From: a virus
DNA length: 64,000 nt
Virus record (IMG/VR): IMGVR_UViG_3300021959_006010
Location: 186,001 to 250,000 of that record
Direction: 5' to 3' (one strand)
In this document: positions 31,243 to 38,634 of the stretch, in pieces
Numbering within the stretch: position 1 is the stretch's first letter
Layout: every line of letters starts with the position of its first letter
Position numbers and translations under genes: made by a program
Notes under the pieces: generated by a model
The model's input: only the letters and a program-made list of their open reading frames with translations
What the model was told of the DNA's origin: nothing
Database searches by the model: none

Positions 31243-31800
31243 TTAGGCTAGATAATTGTCAAACACTCTTGAGCTGTGAGTTTGTACTGCTGCGCTCCAT
31301 TGACTGAGACTGTTGGTTTCAAACACTATACTGTCTGTGGCAGCTGTGGGCAACCAAAGTCCCATGTCTATTTCTTGTTCAAGTTGTCCTGGGCGCCAAG
31401 TTGCACAACCTATGATCATTTTCCAATACACAGGTTCTACTTGTGTGGCCATGCGTTCCAACATCCAACGATCCGAAGTTATCGAATAGTGTTCGCCAAC
31501 TCGGCGTGTGTTTGCGCTTGACCATTCTGATGAGTGCAGTAGAAATGCTGCTCTAGGATTTGTTGGACCTCCGCGATAGACCGATCGATTCTCCAGTAGA
31601 TCAACAAACTCTCCTGGAAAGCCTTCGTGCAGTGTAGCATTAGGCAATGGTGCGTTTACTATGAGTCCTTGGGTGACATTTGGTGCGTGTTCGAATACGT
31701 ATACACATGTTCTCGCAAACTCACTGCCGTCCAGTCGGGGTGTTGCAATAAGTGCAGTGTCAGCCCAGTCATTAACTCCAATCGGGAAGTGGTCCGCCAT
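31243..31800 (-). CDS. AlgH/YqgE family protein
   Basis: 185 residues starting MADHFPIGVNDW. Motifs are TALIATPRLDGSEFARTCVYVFEHAPNVTQGLIVNAPL, VYRGGPTNPRAAFLLHSS and MIIGCATWRPGQLEQEID, all fitting the AlgH/YqgE family. Family members are conserved bacterial proteins of unclear biochemical role, linked to transcription and alginate control. Start at 31800 was chosen over upstream codons because the family begins there. Confidence 0.85.
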   Translation of the reverse strand: MADHFPIGVNDWADTALIATPRLDGSEFARTCVYVFEHAPNVTQGLIVNAPLPNATLHEGFPGEFVDLLENRSVYRGGPTNPRAAFLLHSSEWSSANTRRVGEHYSITSDRWMLERMATQVEPVYWKMIIGCATWRPGQLEQEIDMGLWLPTAATDSIVFETNSLSQWSAAVQTHSSRVFDNYLA

Positions 31801-32017
31801 ACTTCTTTCCCTTGATTTTCTTACCACCTACTTTGACACGTTTTTTGCCCAGTTTGTGACTTTTGTTTCCGTCACGTCGACGATAGCCTTGCGATTTGCA
31901 TGATGCGAGTGCGCTGGCACCCAGCGCCGAGTCCGGCTTTGATGATGTGCAAAGGCTGCGGCTAGCTTGCCAATCCTCTAGATCTTGTTCGCTTGTGAAT
32001 ACTTCTTCTACTCTCAT
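31772..32017 (-). CDS. Small basic virion-type protein, 81 aa
   Basis: Starts MRVEEVFTSEQDLEDW, similar to the leaders of the head block, and ends with GKKRVKVGGKKIKGKKYGGPLPDWS, a basic end known to me from marine T4-like phage proteins. It overlaps the AlgH gene by 29 bases. Likely packaged, by analogy. Confidence 0.65.
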   Translation of the reverse strand: MRVEEVFTSEQDLEDWQASRSLCTSSKPDSALGASALASCKSQGYRRRDGNKSHKLGKKRVKVGGKKIKGKKYGGPLPDWS

Positions 32018-32031
32018 ACAGTTATTTAGTC

Positions 32032-32247
32032 TCAGCGATAGCGATCCGCAGGATTTTCCAACTGGTGATCATCATCCGAACTGAGACAGAATGTGAGTGC
32101 CTTTCTCGGACCCCTTGTGGTATTGATATTGATCTCCCCTGAACGCTCGTGAAATTCTATTTTGGTTATTTCTGCGGGCTCTCGATTCTTGCCTACAAGA
32201 ATGGTTTGGCCTAGTTCTAGATTTAGGCTGATATTGCGTAATGTCAT
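32032..32247 (-). CDS. Small hypothetical protein, 71 aa
   Basis: Beta-rich: ISLNLELGQTILVGKNREPAEITKIEFHERSGEININTTRGPRKALTFCL. Reads like a small barrel. A late promoter lies 38 bases upstream. Confidence 0.6.
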   Translation of the reverse strand: MTLRNISLNLELGQTILVGKNREPAEITKIEFHERSGEININTTRGPRKALTFCLSSDDDHQLENPADRYR

Positions 32248-32285
32248 GGGAGTTCTCCTTGATCAGTTTTTGAAACGTGTACAAA

Positions 32286-32293
32286 TATTTATA
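32286..32293 (-). promoter_or_regulatory. T4-type late promoter, leftward
   Basis: TATAAATA on the minus strand, at the divergence point between leftward late and rightward early genes. Confidence 0.55.
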
Positions 32294-32299
32294 CTAAGT

Positions 32300-32617
32300 A
32301 TGAGTATGAATATGAAAAGCGAACCCACTGTGGGCAAACTAGAAACAGTCAACAAATACACACCCGAAACCATCACCTCAGGGCAATCATACGCATGTCT
32401 CTACTCAACACGCATACAGTTAACTGAAGATGGTCGCATACCAGAACCAGGCGAAGCTGCACCAAGATCAGAACCTCTAACTGGCTTTGCTGTGATACAT
32501 CAGAGAGATTTAAACAATCGTCGTCTTACAGTAGTAGATGTTAACCTTGCTATTGAACTAGTGGTAGATTTTGATGATGTGTGGGACATTGACGAAGCTG
32601 TATTCCAAGACGCCTGA
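32300..32617 (+). CDS. Hypothetical protein, 105 aa
   Basis: Begins MSMNMKSEPTVGKLETVNKYTP. Acidic C-terminus. No clear ribosome site and no GAGGGC leader, unlike the genes downstream. Unknown function. Confidence 0.5.
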   Translation: MSMNMKSEPTVGKLETVNKYTPETITSGQSYACLYSTRIQLTEDGRIPEPGEAAPRSEPLTGFAVIHQRDLNNRRLTVVDVNLAIELVVDFDDVWDIDEAVFQDA

Positions 32618-32666
32618 AAGGCTTTAGCCCAAAACAAAAGACCCCGCTGTACGTGTAAATACTAGT

Positions 32667-32873
32667 ATGAAACTACTACTACACAGAGAACTCACATGGC
32701 GAGAAGAATGCTTTGTACACGCTCTTACAGGCGGTGACTATGACATCACACCTAGAGTTACTCATGACGAAATCTCACAGTACGAAATGCACATACCAAG
32801 TGATGCGCTTAATAGTAGAGACACTACACTACTGTTATTAGCACTAAGTGAATGTGTTACACGTGGCGAGTAG
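32667..32873 (+). CDS. Small hypothetical protein, 68 aa
   Basis: Begins MKLLLHRELTWREECFVHALTGGDY. No family seen. Followed after three bases by a CCCCGCTG element. Confidence 0.5.
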   Translation: MKLLLHRELTWREECFVHALTGGDYDITPRVTHDEISQYEMHIPSDALNSRDTTLLLLALSECVTRGE

Positions 32874-33448
32874 TAGAGGCCCCGCTGCTAATGCACGTAT
32901 AAAGGAAGAAAGCTCAAACCAACCTGAGTCTTATAGTAGTAGTATAGCTATAGAGGCAGGTTGAACACTGTGTAGTAACCCGTTGATGTGTATAGAGAAT
33001 ATAGTAGAGAAATATGAAAAAGTATTTGAACTATGCCTCCATCGTCCTCAGCCAACGGTTTAGAAATCCTATATAAATTCTTGAAAAAAGTGAAGAAAAA
33101 CCATGAACTACCACAATAGGCCCCGCTGCTATGCGTGTGTAAGCGGTCTAAGACGCCATTTTACCAGGATGGGACTGATTCTGCCCAAAGATCAATGACT
33201 TATATAGAGAACCTCAACCAGCCCCGCAGGGGCCCCTACACTACTACTACGCATAGACTCTACTACTACACTACTAACACTATAGATATCAATGACTTAG
33301 ACTACTACACTACTATAGTAGTTCAACACTACACTATAAGTCATTGATATTACTACACTACTATACACTACACTACTACTATACAAATCAATCGCTTAGT
33401 GTAGGGTGTTCAAGTTCTGGCGTCTTTTGGTTTCTTTTAAAAAAATGG
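32874..33448. other. Gene-free control region, candidate origin
   Basis: No convincing gene in about 640 bases. It holds two CCCCGCTG elements, many TACTACACTA runs, a 14-bp palindrome ACTACTATAGTAGT (33309-33322), and repeated 12-mers (next entry). It sits where leftward late and rightward early transcription diverge, which would suit a replication origin or master control region. Confidence 0.4.
33191..33399 (+). repeat. ATCAATGACTTA iterons and inverted repeat
   Basis: ATCAATGACTTA occurs at 33191 and 33288 in direct orientation and at 33337-33348 inverted, and a variant ATCAATCGCTTA at 33388. The second and third copies form a 14-bp inverted repeat (ATATCAATGACTTA / TAAGTCATTGATAT) with a 37-base loop that contains the palindrome. 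Confidence 0.65.
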
Positions 33449-33477
33449 TTGACAGGTTGTGGTTTTGATCATATACT
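33449..33477 (+). promoter_or_regulatory. Early promoter
   Basis: TTGACA - 17 - TATACT, leader with GAGGGA before the ATG at 33515. Confidence 0.8.
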
Positions 33478-33514
33478 ATAAAGACAGTTAGGGTAACACA
33501 CAGAGGGAAATCAC

Positions 33515-33799
33515 ATGTTGAAATATCAGAATCTTGCACAGGTAGGCGACCGTATCAGAGCGTATGACTTCCGCGGTGGTCGTGACTACTACATAGAAGG
33601 GGTCGTTACTGCCAAAGGTCGTATTGAAACTCCTCGAGGGGTGTTGATGTATACAGGCTACACCGTTGACATAGATGTGGACACAATGCCTGGTGCTGGC
33701 CGTGTGGGAGATGTTGGTTATGTGCCGTTTGAAACAAGCTTGGACTACGATGAGAGAATTGAACTGGTGGACACGGAGTTTGCATACTGGGGCAGCTGA
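33515..33799 (+). CDS. Conserved phage protein, 94 aa
   Basis: Beta-rich small protein (LAQVGDRIRAYDFRGGRDYYIEGVVTAKGRIETPRGVLMYTGYTVDID), resembling a small KOW/SH3-like barrel. First gene of the rightward early block. Function unknown. Confidence 0.7.
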   Translation: MLKYQNLAQVGDRIRAYDFRGGRDYYIEGVVTAKGRIETPRGVLMYTGYTVDIDVDTMPGAGRVGDVGYVPFETSLDYDERIELVDTEFAYWGS

Positions 33800-33835
33800 T
33801 GAAAAGAACACGCGAACACGAGAACAAAAAAACGG

Positions 33836-33864
33836 TTGACAGGCGTGTGTGTTGAGGCTATACT
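33836..33864 (+). promoter_or_regulatory. Early promoter
   Basis: TTGACA - 17 - TATACT; leader ends in GAGGGC. Confidence 0.8.
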
Positions 33865-33896
33865 GTGTGTATAGTTAAAAACATAGAGGGCACACT

Positions 33897-34064
33897 ATGC
33901 AAACGAACACAAACGAATGGACAACACAGCAGAAGCGCAGGTTAGCGGATGCAGTATTTGAAGCAATTGCACTAGCAGAAGCACTGCGTTTAGACTACAG
34001 GGTGGATGCTGTAGCAGAATTTGCAGAGGACTTGTATGCTGCTGTAGAAGAAGACGCAGTATAA
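33897..34064 (+). CDS. Early protein, 55 aa
   Basis: Short helical acidic protein (RRLADAVFEAIALAEALRLDY ... EDLYAAVEEDAV). Own promoter and GAGGGC leader argue it is real. No family. Confidence 0.6.
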   Translation: MQTNTNEWTTQQKRRLADAVFEAIALAEALRLDYRVDAVAEFAEDLYAAVEEDAV

Positions 34065-34081
34065 AAAGTTTAAAAAAACAC

Positions 34082-34110
34082 TTGACAGTGTGCGTGTACT
34101 GTGTTATAGT
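34082..34110 (+). promoter_or_regulatory. Early promoter
   Basis: TTGACA - 17 - TATAGT; leader GTGAGGGC. Confidence 0.8.
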
Positions 34111-34148
34111 ATACGCATACTAAACATTGCAACAAAAGTGAGGGCTTT

Positions 34149-34598
34149 ATGCAAACAATTAACTACAGCACTACAGTAGCGGACTACTACGAGCACTTAA
34201 CAAATGAGTGTGCGGATGAGACACGTTTTACTATGGATGAACAGTGCTTTGTGCTTGAGTTTTTAGCAGACACACTAAACGCACTTACACAGCTAAACAG
34301 TGAAACACTACGTGAGGAGGGCAACTTTGCACGTATGCAAGACTGTGCGGAAGTAGCGGACAACTACGTAATGCTATTAAACAAGTGCAACAGTGAGTAT
34401 GATGGCGAGGACTGCTATACGTTTACGCTAGAAGATGCGGGTGCTGCTATTTGCAGTTATGACACAGAGTACAGGGAGTGCATATGCGAGCAGTTTGAAG
34501 ATGCGCTAAACGAGTACTTTGCACTTGTACAGCAAAACAAACTGCAAAAACTTGACATTGCAAACTGTTTAGCATGGCGTGTGTTTAACAGTTACTAG
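34149..34598 (+). CDS. Early acidic protein, 149 aa
   Basis: Helical, acidic, with seven cysteines in all. MQTINYSTTVADYYEHLTNECADETRFTMDEQC opens it. No known motif. Strong promoter and GAGGGC leader suggest high early expression, for example a host-takeover factor. Confidence 0.65.
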   Translation: MQTINYSTTVADYYEHLTNECADETRFTMDEQCFVLEFLADTLNALTQLNSETLREEGNFARMQDCAEVADNYVMLLNKCNSEYDGEDCYTFTLEDAGAAICSYDTEYRECICEQFEDALNEYFALVQQNKLQKLDIANCLAWRVFNSY

Positions 34599-34609
34599 AA
34601 ACAAAACAC

Positions 34610-34638
34610 TTGACAAGTACTGTAGCACATGCTATAGT
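34610..34638 (+). promoter_or_regulatory. Early promoter
   Basis: TTGACA - 17 - TATAGT; leader AGAGGGC. Confidence 0.8.
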
Positions 34639-34672
34639 ACTTGTACACATTAAATGCATTAGAGGGCAAACT

Positions 34673-34885
34673 ATGCAAGTACACATACTACAACTACAAG
34701 GCACTGGCGACGACGAGTACGCATGGGAAAACGCAAGCGTTTTTGCAAGCTGGGAAGAAGCACAGGAACGTGCTGCGCAAATGAGCAAAGAAGACATAGC
34801 GGAGTACGGCGAAGCGTTTTGGATAATGGGCGAGAACATGCGCATTGAAACGCACGACTTAGTAGACAACAACTGGGGCTACTAA
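34673..34885 (+). CDS. Early protein, 70 aa
   Basis: ATG at 34673 follows GAGGGCAAACT. Contains WENASVFASWEEAQERAAQMSKEDIAEYGEAFWIMGENM, a helical pattern. Start is set by the leader, not by the earlier in-frame codon. Confidence 0.65.
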   Translation: MQVHILQLQGTGDDEYAWENASVFASWEEAQERAAQMSKEDIAEYGEAFWIMGENMRIETHDLVDNNWGY

Positions 34886-34950
34886 TACGCAGGCCCCGCT
34901 GCTATAAGGGCTGCTATACTACAGTATAGGCAAACTATACACAGTTGCAC

Positions 34951-34978
34951 TTGCATTTTGGTGCAACTGTGTTATATT
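34951..34978 (+). promoter_or_regulatory. Weak early promoter
   Basis: TTGCAT - 16 - TATATT; leader GAGGGC before the ATG at 35010. Confidence 0.5.
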
Positions 34979-35009
34979 GTTAGCATAACGCATATAGGAG
35001 GGCAAACAT

Positions 35010-35324
35010 ATGCAAGCAACTGTAATTAAAACACTAGACAGTGCAGTGCGTGTAACACTAGTAGAAGATGACGCGGAGTGGCGTGCAGAGTTTGAAGAAT
35101 ACGGATACGACACAGACATGTGGGCTGCATACGGAGACGGAGATGTGTGGCGAGACAACGTACAAGTTACGCATACACTAAACGATGAAGAGTACGGCTT
35201 TATTTGCGGCAATAGTAGTGACAGACGTGTGTACGGCTTTACAGTAGATGTACACAGAGCAGAAGAAGCAGATGGCAACTTTAGCTTTTGGGTAACAGAA
35301 GAACAATACGAACAAATAGGATAA
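35010..35324 (+). CDS. Early acidic protein, 104 aa
   Basis: Begins MQATVIKTLDSAVRVTLVEDD, rich in Asp, Glu, Tyr, Trp. An acidic DNA-mimic or binding protein is possible but unproven. Confidence 0.65.
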   Translation: MQATVIKTLDSAVRVTLVEDDAEWRAEFEEYGYDTDMWAAYGDGDVWRDNVQVTHTLNDEEYGFICGNSSDRRVYGFTVDVHRAEEADGNFSFWVTEEQYEQIG

Positions 35325-35331
35325 AAAGAGG

Positions 35332-35360
35332 TTGACAACGTGTGTATGCTATGCTATAGT
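35332..35360 (+). promoter_or_regulatory. Early promoter
   Basis: TTGACA - 17 - TATAGT; leader GAGGGC. Confidence 0.8.
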
Positions 35361-35395
35361 GTACACACACTAACACAGCATAGAGAGGGCTTTTT

Positions 35396-35665
35396 ATGCA
35401 AAACACAAATACAAAAACTGCACGTAGTATTGTACGCAACATCCTAAAGCAAAACAATGTTATGTATTCCTCGCAAAGTTATACCGACAAATGTGCTAAT
35501 CCTGCATTACGTAACTTGTGCTTCCTAACAAAAAACTTAACGCCTGCAGTTGTGCAACAAATTTCCTCTGCGCTTAACGTTACAAAAGTGCATGCAACAA
35601 AGCCTATGTTTTACAATGTGCATCCGGATGCACGTTATTTGCGCATAGTGCATTGCGCAAAATAA
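35396..35665 (+). CDS. Early basic protein, 89 aa, no Gly/Glu/Trp
   Basis: Lys/Asn/Thr-rich product without a single Gly, Glu or Trp. The coding strand has only one GG and two GA dinucleotides. No known domain. A strong hairpin terminator follows. Confidence 0.6.
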   Translation: MQNTNTKTARSIVRNILKQNNVMYSSQSYTDKCANPALRNLCFLTKNLTPAVVQQISSALNVTKVHATKPMFYNVHPDARYLRIVHCAK

Positions 35666-35674
35666 AACTCAATA

Positions 35675-35720
35675 AAAACAAGCACTTAGCAGAAAAATTA
35701 TAAGTGCTTGTTTTTAAACA
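35675..35720 (+). terminator. Intrinsic terminator
   Basis: AAAAACAAGCACTTA / TAAGTGCTTGTTTTT stem-loop with T run. A second copy of the left arm lies at about 45044. Confidence 0.85.
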
Positions 35721-35731
35721 AAACTTTTTGC

Positions 35732-35760
35732 TTTACAAATGCATAAACTTGTAGTATATT
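35732..35760 (+). promoter_or_regulatory. Early promoter
   Basis: TTTACA - 17 - TATATT, partly overlapping the tail of the terminator region. Leader has GAGGAGC. Confidence 0.55.
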
Positions 35761-35801
35761 GTTTGTATAAGTTAACAAGCATACATGCAGAGGAGCACAT
35801 T

Positions 35802-36050
35802 ATGCAAAACACAAACTACGTATTTTTAAACGCACAAAACGCTGCAATTGTTGTAACAGTAAACAATGTAGTTGTTGCTACAGACGTACAAACAGCAGAC
35901 GCACTTGTACAAGTGTTTTTAACACACAACATTAATGTGCTTACAGACACTATTATGTGCAGCAGCAGCATAGATTTTGCTGAAGAGGAGGGCTTTGCTA
36001 CAGACGCTTGTGCGCATAATATTATAGAGGACGCTTTAGCACAGTTGTAA
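35802..36050 (+). CDS. Early protein, 82 aa
   Basis: Begins MQNTNYVFLNAQNAAIVVTVNNVVVATDVQ, beta-rich, then an acidic helix. Start chosen at the ATG behind the leader. Confidence 0.6.
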   Translation: MQNTNYVFLNAQNAAIVVTVNNVVVATDVQTADALVQVFLTHNINVLTDTIMCSSSIDFAEEEGFATDACAHNIIEDALAQL

Positions 36051-36064
36051 TATACTAAAGTATT

Positions 36065-36098
36065 GCAAGCACTATACTACGTAGTGCTTGCTTTTTTT
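36065..36098 (+). terminator. Intrinsic terminator
   Basis: GCAAGCACTA / TAGTGCTTGC perfect 10-bp stem followed by seven T. Confidence 0.9.
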
Positions 36099-36115
36099 GT
36101 AACTTGTGTTATATT
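36088..36115 (+). promoter_or_regulatory. Weak early promoter overlapping a terminator
   Basis: TTGCTT - 16 - TATATT. The -35 region is part of the preceding terminator stem and T run. Confidence 0.45.
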
Positions 36116-36152
36116 GTTTGTATAACGTAACAGCAAATGCGAGGGCCGCAAC

Positions 36153-36503
36153 ATGCAAAACAACATTAAGCGTAACAGCGTAGTAGTAGTAAACTATAAA
36201 AACACACAGCGTTTAGCACTTGTTAAAAGTGTACGTGCTAACAACATGCTAAACGTAACTATGTATTTGTTTGCTAATGCAAGCATAGCTAGCGACTACT
36301 TAGTGCATGCAAGTACAGTAACGCTAACAAGTGTTAGTGCTAAACAGTTTACGCATTTAGCTAAAAGCTATCCCAACTATGCGTGTACTAGTGCTAACAG
36401 CAAACTATTGTTTAAGCTACAGCAACAAGCAGACGCAGCTTATCCGCAGTATGCAGCACTACGCAACAACTATGCAAAGTATACTAGTGCGTTTGCTGCA
36501 TAG
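36153..36503 (+). CDS. Early basic protein, 116 aa, no Gly/Glu/Trp
   Basis: Leader GAGGGCC. Product rich in Asn, Ala, Ser, Tyr, Lys. The gene has no GG dinucleotide and only two GA in 351 bases. No known family. Composition suggests either strong selection on the mRNA sequence or an unusual origin. Confidence 0.6.
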   Translation: MQNNIKRNSVVVVNYKNTQRLALVKSVRANNMLNVTMYLFANASIASDYLVHASTVTLTSVSAKQFTHLAKSYPNYACTSANSKLLFKLQQQADAAYPQYAALRNNYAKYTSAFAA

Positions 36504-36519
36504 TACGCTTAAAAAACAC

Positions 36520-36548
36520 TTGACAACTGTGTGTATGTGTGCTACTAT
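36520..36548 (+). promoter_or_regulatory. Early promoter
   Basis: TTGACA - 17 - TACTAT; leader GAGGGC. Confidence 0.65.
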
Positions 36549-36583
36549 GTACACATACACTAAAGCATAACGGAGGGCAGTTT

Positions 36584-36832
36584 ATGCAAAACACACAGTA
36601 CGAAAACGCAGTTATTGCTGCAATTGAAAATTTTGCAAACAGCATTGCAAATTGTGCGCACGACAGCGTAGTAGAAAACAACGACTACGCAATTACAGAC
36701 AGCATAGACAGCATTAACTTTTTGTTTAGCAACTACACAAAATACGACAGTGTACAAGCACTTGCAAACGCTGCACTAGACAGCACACTAGACACTGTAG
36801 TACGTGAAAGCATACATGCACAATTAACGTAA
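36584..36832 (+). CDS. Early protein, 82 aa
   Basis: MQNTQYENAVIAAIENFANSI opens a helical acidic product. ATG at 36584 sits behind GAGGGCAGTTT. No family. Confidence 0.6.
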   Translation: MQNTQYENAVIAAIENFANSIANCAHDSVVENNDYAITDSIDSINFLFSNYTKYDSVQALANAALDSTLDTVVRESIHAQLT

Positions 36833-36840
36833 AAAAGTAG

Positions 36841-36869
36841 TTGACAACTGCGTGTACATATGCTATAGT
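36841..36869 (+). promoter_or_regulatory. Early promoter
   Basis: TTGACA - 17 - TATAGT; leader GAGGGC. Confidence 0.8.
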
Positions 36870-36903
36870 GTATGTACACGTTAACAATGTAAGAGGGCAT
36901 CTT

Positions 36904-37236
36904 ATGTATTACATTTACGAGAACAGCACAACCTACATTATTGGCAAGCCGGACCGCAATGGTGTAGCCCGTCCGGATCATCGCCAGTCGTATAAGACTA
37001 TGGCCGCAGCGAAAGCAGCACTCACACGCATCTGCAAGGCAGAAGGCTTGTTGCCAACCGATCCCAACTATGCACTGTATCGCTATTCGATTGCAGAGGC
37101 CAGCTACTTCCACAGCATGATTGAAAAGAAAGTACTGCGTAAAGTACTAGAAGGCTTTGGTGGCAAGGAGTATTACGAACCTGTTAACACTCCTGCCTAT
37201 ATGTCACCTGCAAGCGAAACCTACTGGAGCATGTAA
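36904..37236 (+). CDS. Early protein, 110 aa
   Basis: Begins MYYIYENSTTYIIGKPDRNG; base use is ordinary again from here on, unlike the preceding genes. Contains YKTMAAAKAALTRICK, a possible nucleic-acid-binding helix. Unknown function. Confidence 0.6.
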   Translation: MYYIYENSTTYIIGKPDRNGVARPDHRQSYKTMAAAKAALTRICKAEGLLPTDPNYALYRYSIAEASYFHSMIEKKVLRKVLEGFGGKEYYEPVNTPAYMSPASETYWSM

Positions 37237-37237
37237 G

Positions 37238-37426
37238 ATGGATCTACTCCAACGATACCCGAACGCACTCGAGCAGCTAGAAATCCTCAAAAAAGATTAT
37301 TTAGGGGTTGACAATTCTGTAGAGGAGTGCTATATTAGTAGTATAACAAATGGAGGGCAATCCAATGCAAGTAGACCGCGAAAGACTGGAACGCATCGTC
37401 AAGATGGCAGAGAATCTCTACTCTGA
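37238..37426 (+). CDS. Possible coupled small protein
   Basis: ATG starts two bases after the preceding stop; the first 30 codons (MDLLQRYPNALEQLEILKKD) look like protein. It then runs across the next promoter and gene start, where the reading looks random. Real status uncertain. Confidence 0.3.
   Translation: MDLLQRYPNALEQLEILKKDYLGVDNSVEECYISSITNGGQSNASRPRKTGTHRQDGRESLL
37308..37336 (+). promoter_or_regulatory. Early promoter
   Basis: TTGACA - 17 - TATATT; leader GGAGGGC. Confidence 0.75.
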
Positions 37427-37529
37427 CGGTGAGTACCGCGATATGGTGTTCGATATACTGCGCACAGAACCTGAGCGTAGTGACAGCGACATTGCAAATG
37501 AATTAGCTATGCGTTGGTACGCTCCGTAA
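37365..37529 (+). CDS. Early protein, 54 aa
   Basis: MQVDRERLERIVKMAENLYSD, helical, then an acidic helix (EPERSDSDIANELAMRWY) resembling a small winged-helix or HTH-like piece. Too short for assignment. Confidence 0.6.
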   Translation: MQVDRERLERIVKMAENLYSDGEYRDMVFDILRTEPERSDSDIANELAMRWYAP

Positions 37530-37537
37530 AAAAGAGG

Positions 37538-37566
37538 TTGACACTGTAGCACTTCGGTGCTATAGT
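37538..37566 (+). promoter_or_regulatory. Early promoter
   Basis: TTGACA - 17 - TATAGT; leader GAGGGC. Confidence 0.8.
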
Positions 37567-37597
37567 GTATGTATAAGTTAACAAAGAGGGCTACACA

Positions 37598-37810
37598 ATG
37601 ACAGATTATTTGTACAACACTGCTTACAAGCTAGGCTGTTACCAAGCTATTGCAGATATGATGCGCCGCGAGATCCGCAACCTTGACGCTGCACAAGCAG
37701 CAGACGACGAGTTTATGGCTGACTGGGCTATGCGCAACCTGCGCTCGCTTGCTACACAGCTTGACGAAGCAGAAGAAAAAATGAAAAAAGAGGTTGACAC
37801 TGTAGCATAG
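37598..37810 (+). CDS. Early protein, 70 aa
   Basis: All-helical (CYQAIADMMRREIRNLDAAQAADDEF). Its last codons (EVDTVA) are spelled by the -35 region of the next promoter. Confidence 0.6.
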   Translation: MTDYLYNTAYKLGCYQAIADMMRREIRNLDAAQAADDEFMADWAMRNLRSLATQLDEAEEKMKKEVDTVA

Positions 37811-37822
37811 TGGTGCTATAGT
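37794..37822 (+). promoter_or_regulatory. Early promoter inside a gene end
   Basis: TTGACA - 17 - TATAGT; the -35 box lies within the last codons of the upstream gene. Leader GAGGGC. Confidence 0.8.
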
Positions 37823-37859
37823 ATATACATAACGTAACAAAAGCAAGAGGGCTTACAAA

Positions 37860-38303
37860 ATGGGTACACGTTCAGCAATCGGTTACAAAACACCAGAAGG
37901 CAAAGTTCGCGCAAAATACAGCCACTACGATGGCTACCCTGCCTACACTGGCAAGATGCTGCAAGAGCACTACCAGGAGGCACGTAAGATTGCACAGATG
38001 GTAGAGCTAGGCGACCAGTCGTTTATCGCTCCAAACGTATTTCCAACAGACAAGTCGCACAGTTTTAACACGCCGCAAGAAGATGTGATTGTGTTTTACG
38101 GACGCGACAGAGGCGAGTCTAATGTAGACGCAAAAGACTTTGACACTGTGCAGGAGTTTGTAGACTACTACGAAGGCGCAGGCTGCGAGTACTTCTACTT
38201 GCACACAGCAAACGGTTGGATCGTACACGACCGCTATGGCGTAGGCAACGATGCTAACGGCTATCCTGTGTTTGACATGCTAGAAAATAAATTGCCTGCA
38301 TAG
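37860..38303 (+). CDS. Conserved phage protein, 147 aa
   Basis: Begins MGTRSAIGYKTPEGKVRAKYSHYDGYPAYTGKMLQEHY, a pattern seen in many T4-like and other large phages as a short conserved protein. Contains FYGRDRGESNVDAKDF and YFYLHTANGWIVHDR. Function unknown. Confidence 0.7.
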   Translation: MGTRSAIGYKTPEGKVRAKYSHYDGYPAYTGKMLQEHYQEARKIAQMVELGDQSFIAPNVFPTDKSHSFNTPQEDVIVFYGRDRGESNVDAKDFDTVQEFVDYYEGAGCEYFYLHTANGWIVHDRYGVGNDANGYPVFDMLENKLPA

Positions 38304-38314
38304 GAAAAAAGATG

Positions 38315-38343
38315 TTGACAGTATGCGCTTTTGAGTGCATACT
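38315..38343 (+). promoter_or_regulatory. Early promoter
   Basis: TTGACA - 17 - CATACT; leader AGAGGGA. It probably also transcribes the tRNA cluster. Confidence 0.65.
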
Positions 38344-38371
38344 GTTTATATAAGTTAGCAAAGAGGGAACA

Positions 38372-38545
38372 ATGAACGAACTGCTAGAAATGATTGAGGA
38401 CTTGGAAACAATCCAAACACTCACTATGCACCCGGCGCTAGACGAGACTGTTGAGCGCATCCTTGCAAAATACGAAGAGCGCCGCGAAGCATGGGAAGCA
38501 GAGCTTGAGCGCCAATACGAAATGTTCAAAGAGGAACTTGTATAA
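38372..38545 (+). CDS. Early acidic helical protein, 57 aa
   Basis: MNELLEMIEDLETIQTLTMH, then a Glu/Arg-rich coiled coil (ERILAKYEERREAWEAELER). Lies directly before the tRNAs. Confidence 0.6.
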   Translation: MNELLEMIEDLETIQTLTMHPALDETVERILAKYEERREAWEAELERQYEMFKEELV

Positions 38546-38552
38546 ATGAATA

Positions 38553-38629
38553 GGGCCTTTAGCTCAATCGGTTAGAGCACCGGACTCATAATCCGTAGGT
38601 TGCGAGTTCGAGTCTCGCAGGGCCCACCA
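38553..38629 (+). tRNA. tRNA with CAU anticodon (Ile2 or Met)
   Basis: Full cloverleaf of 77 bases with encoded CCA. Acceptor GGGCCTT/AGGGCCC, anticodon loop CTCATAA. CAU can be elongator Met, or Ile2 if the C is lysidinylated by TilS; sequence alone does not settle this. Confidence 0.93.
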
Positions 38630-38634
38630 AGTAA

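Larger units (their letters stand above)
32642..34912 (+). repeat. Dispersed CCCCGCTG post-stop element, four copies
   Basis: Copies start at about 32642 (ACCCCGCTGTACGTGTAAA), 32878 (GGCCCCGCTGCTAATGC), 33118 (GGCCCCGCTGCTATGCG) and 34892 (GGCCCCGCTGCTATAAG). Each lies between genes, mostly 10-30 bases after a stop codon. Three share a following GYRYGTRTAA-like stretch. They could be transcript-end or recombination signals. Confidence 0.55.

Noticed and set aside
33240-33400. Repeats of TACTACACTA as CRISPR array
   Set aside because: Units are short and not evenly spaced, with no unique spacers; fits simple repeats or iterons instead.
34585-38228. Leftward frames opposite the early genes
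   Set aside because: No ribosome sites or promoters; they are shadows of the rightward genes.
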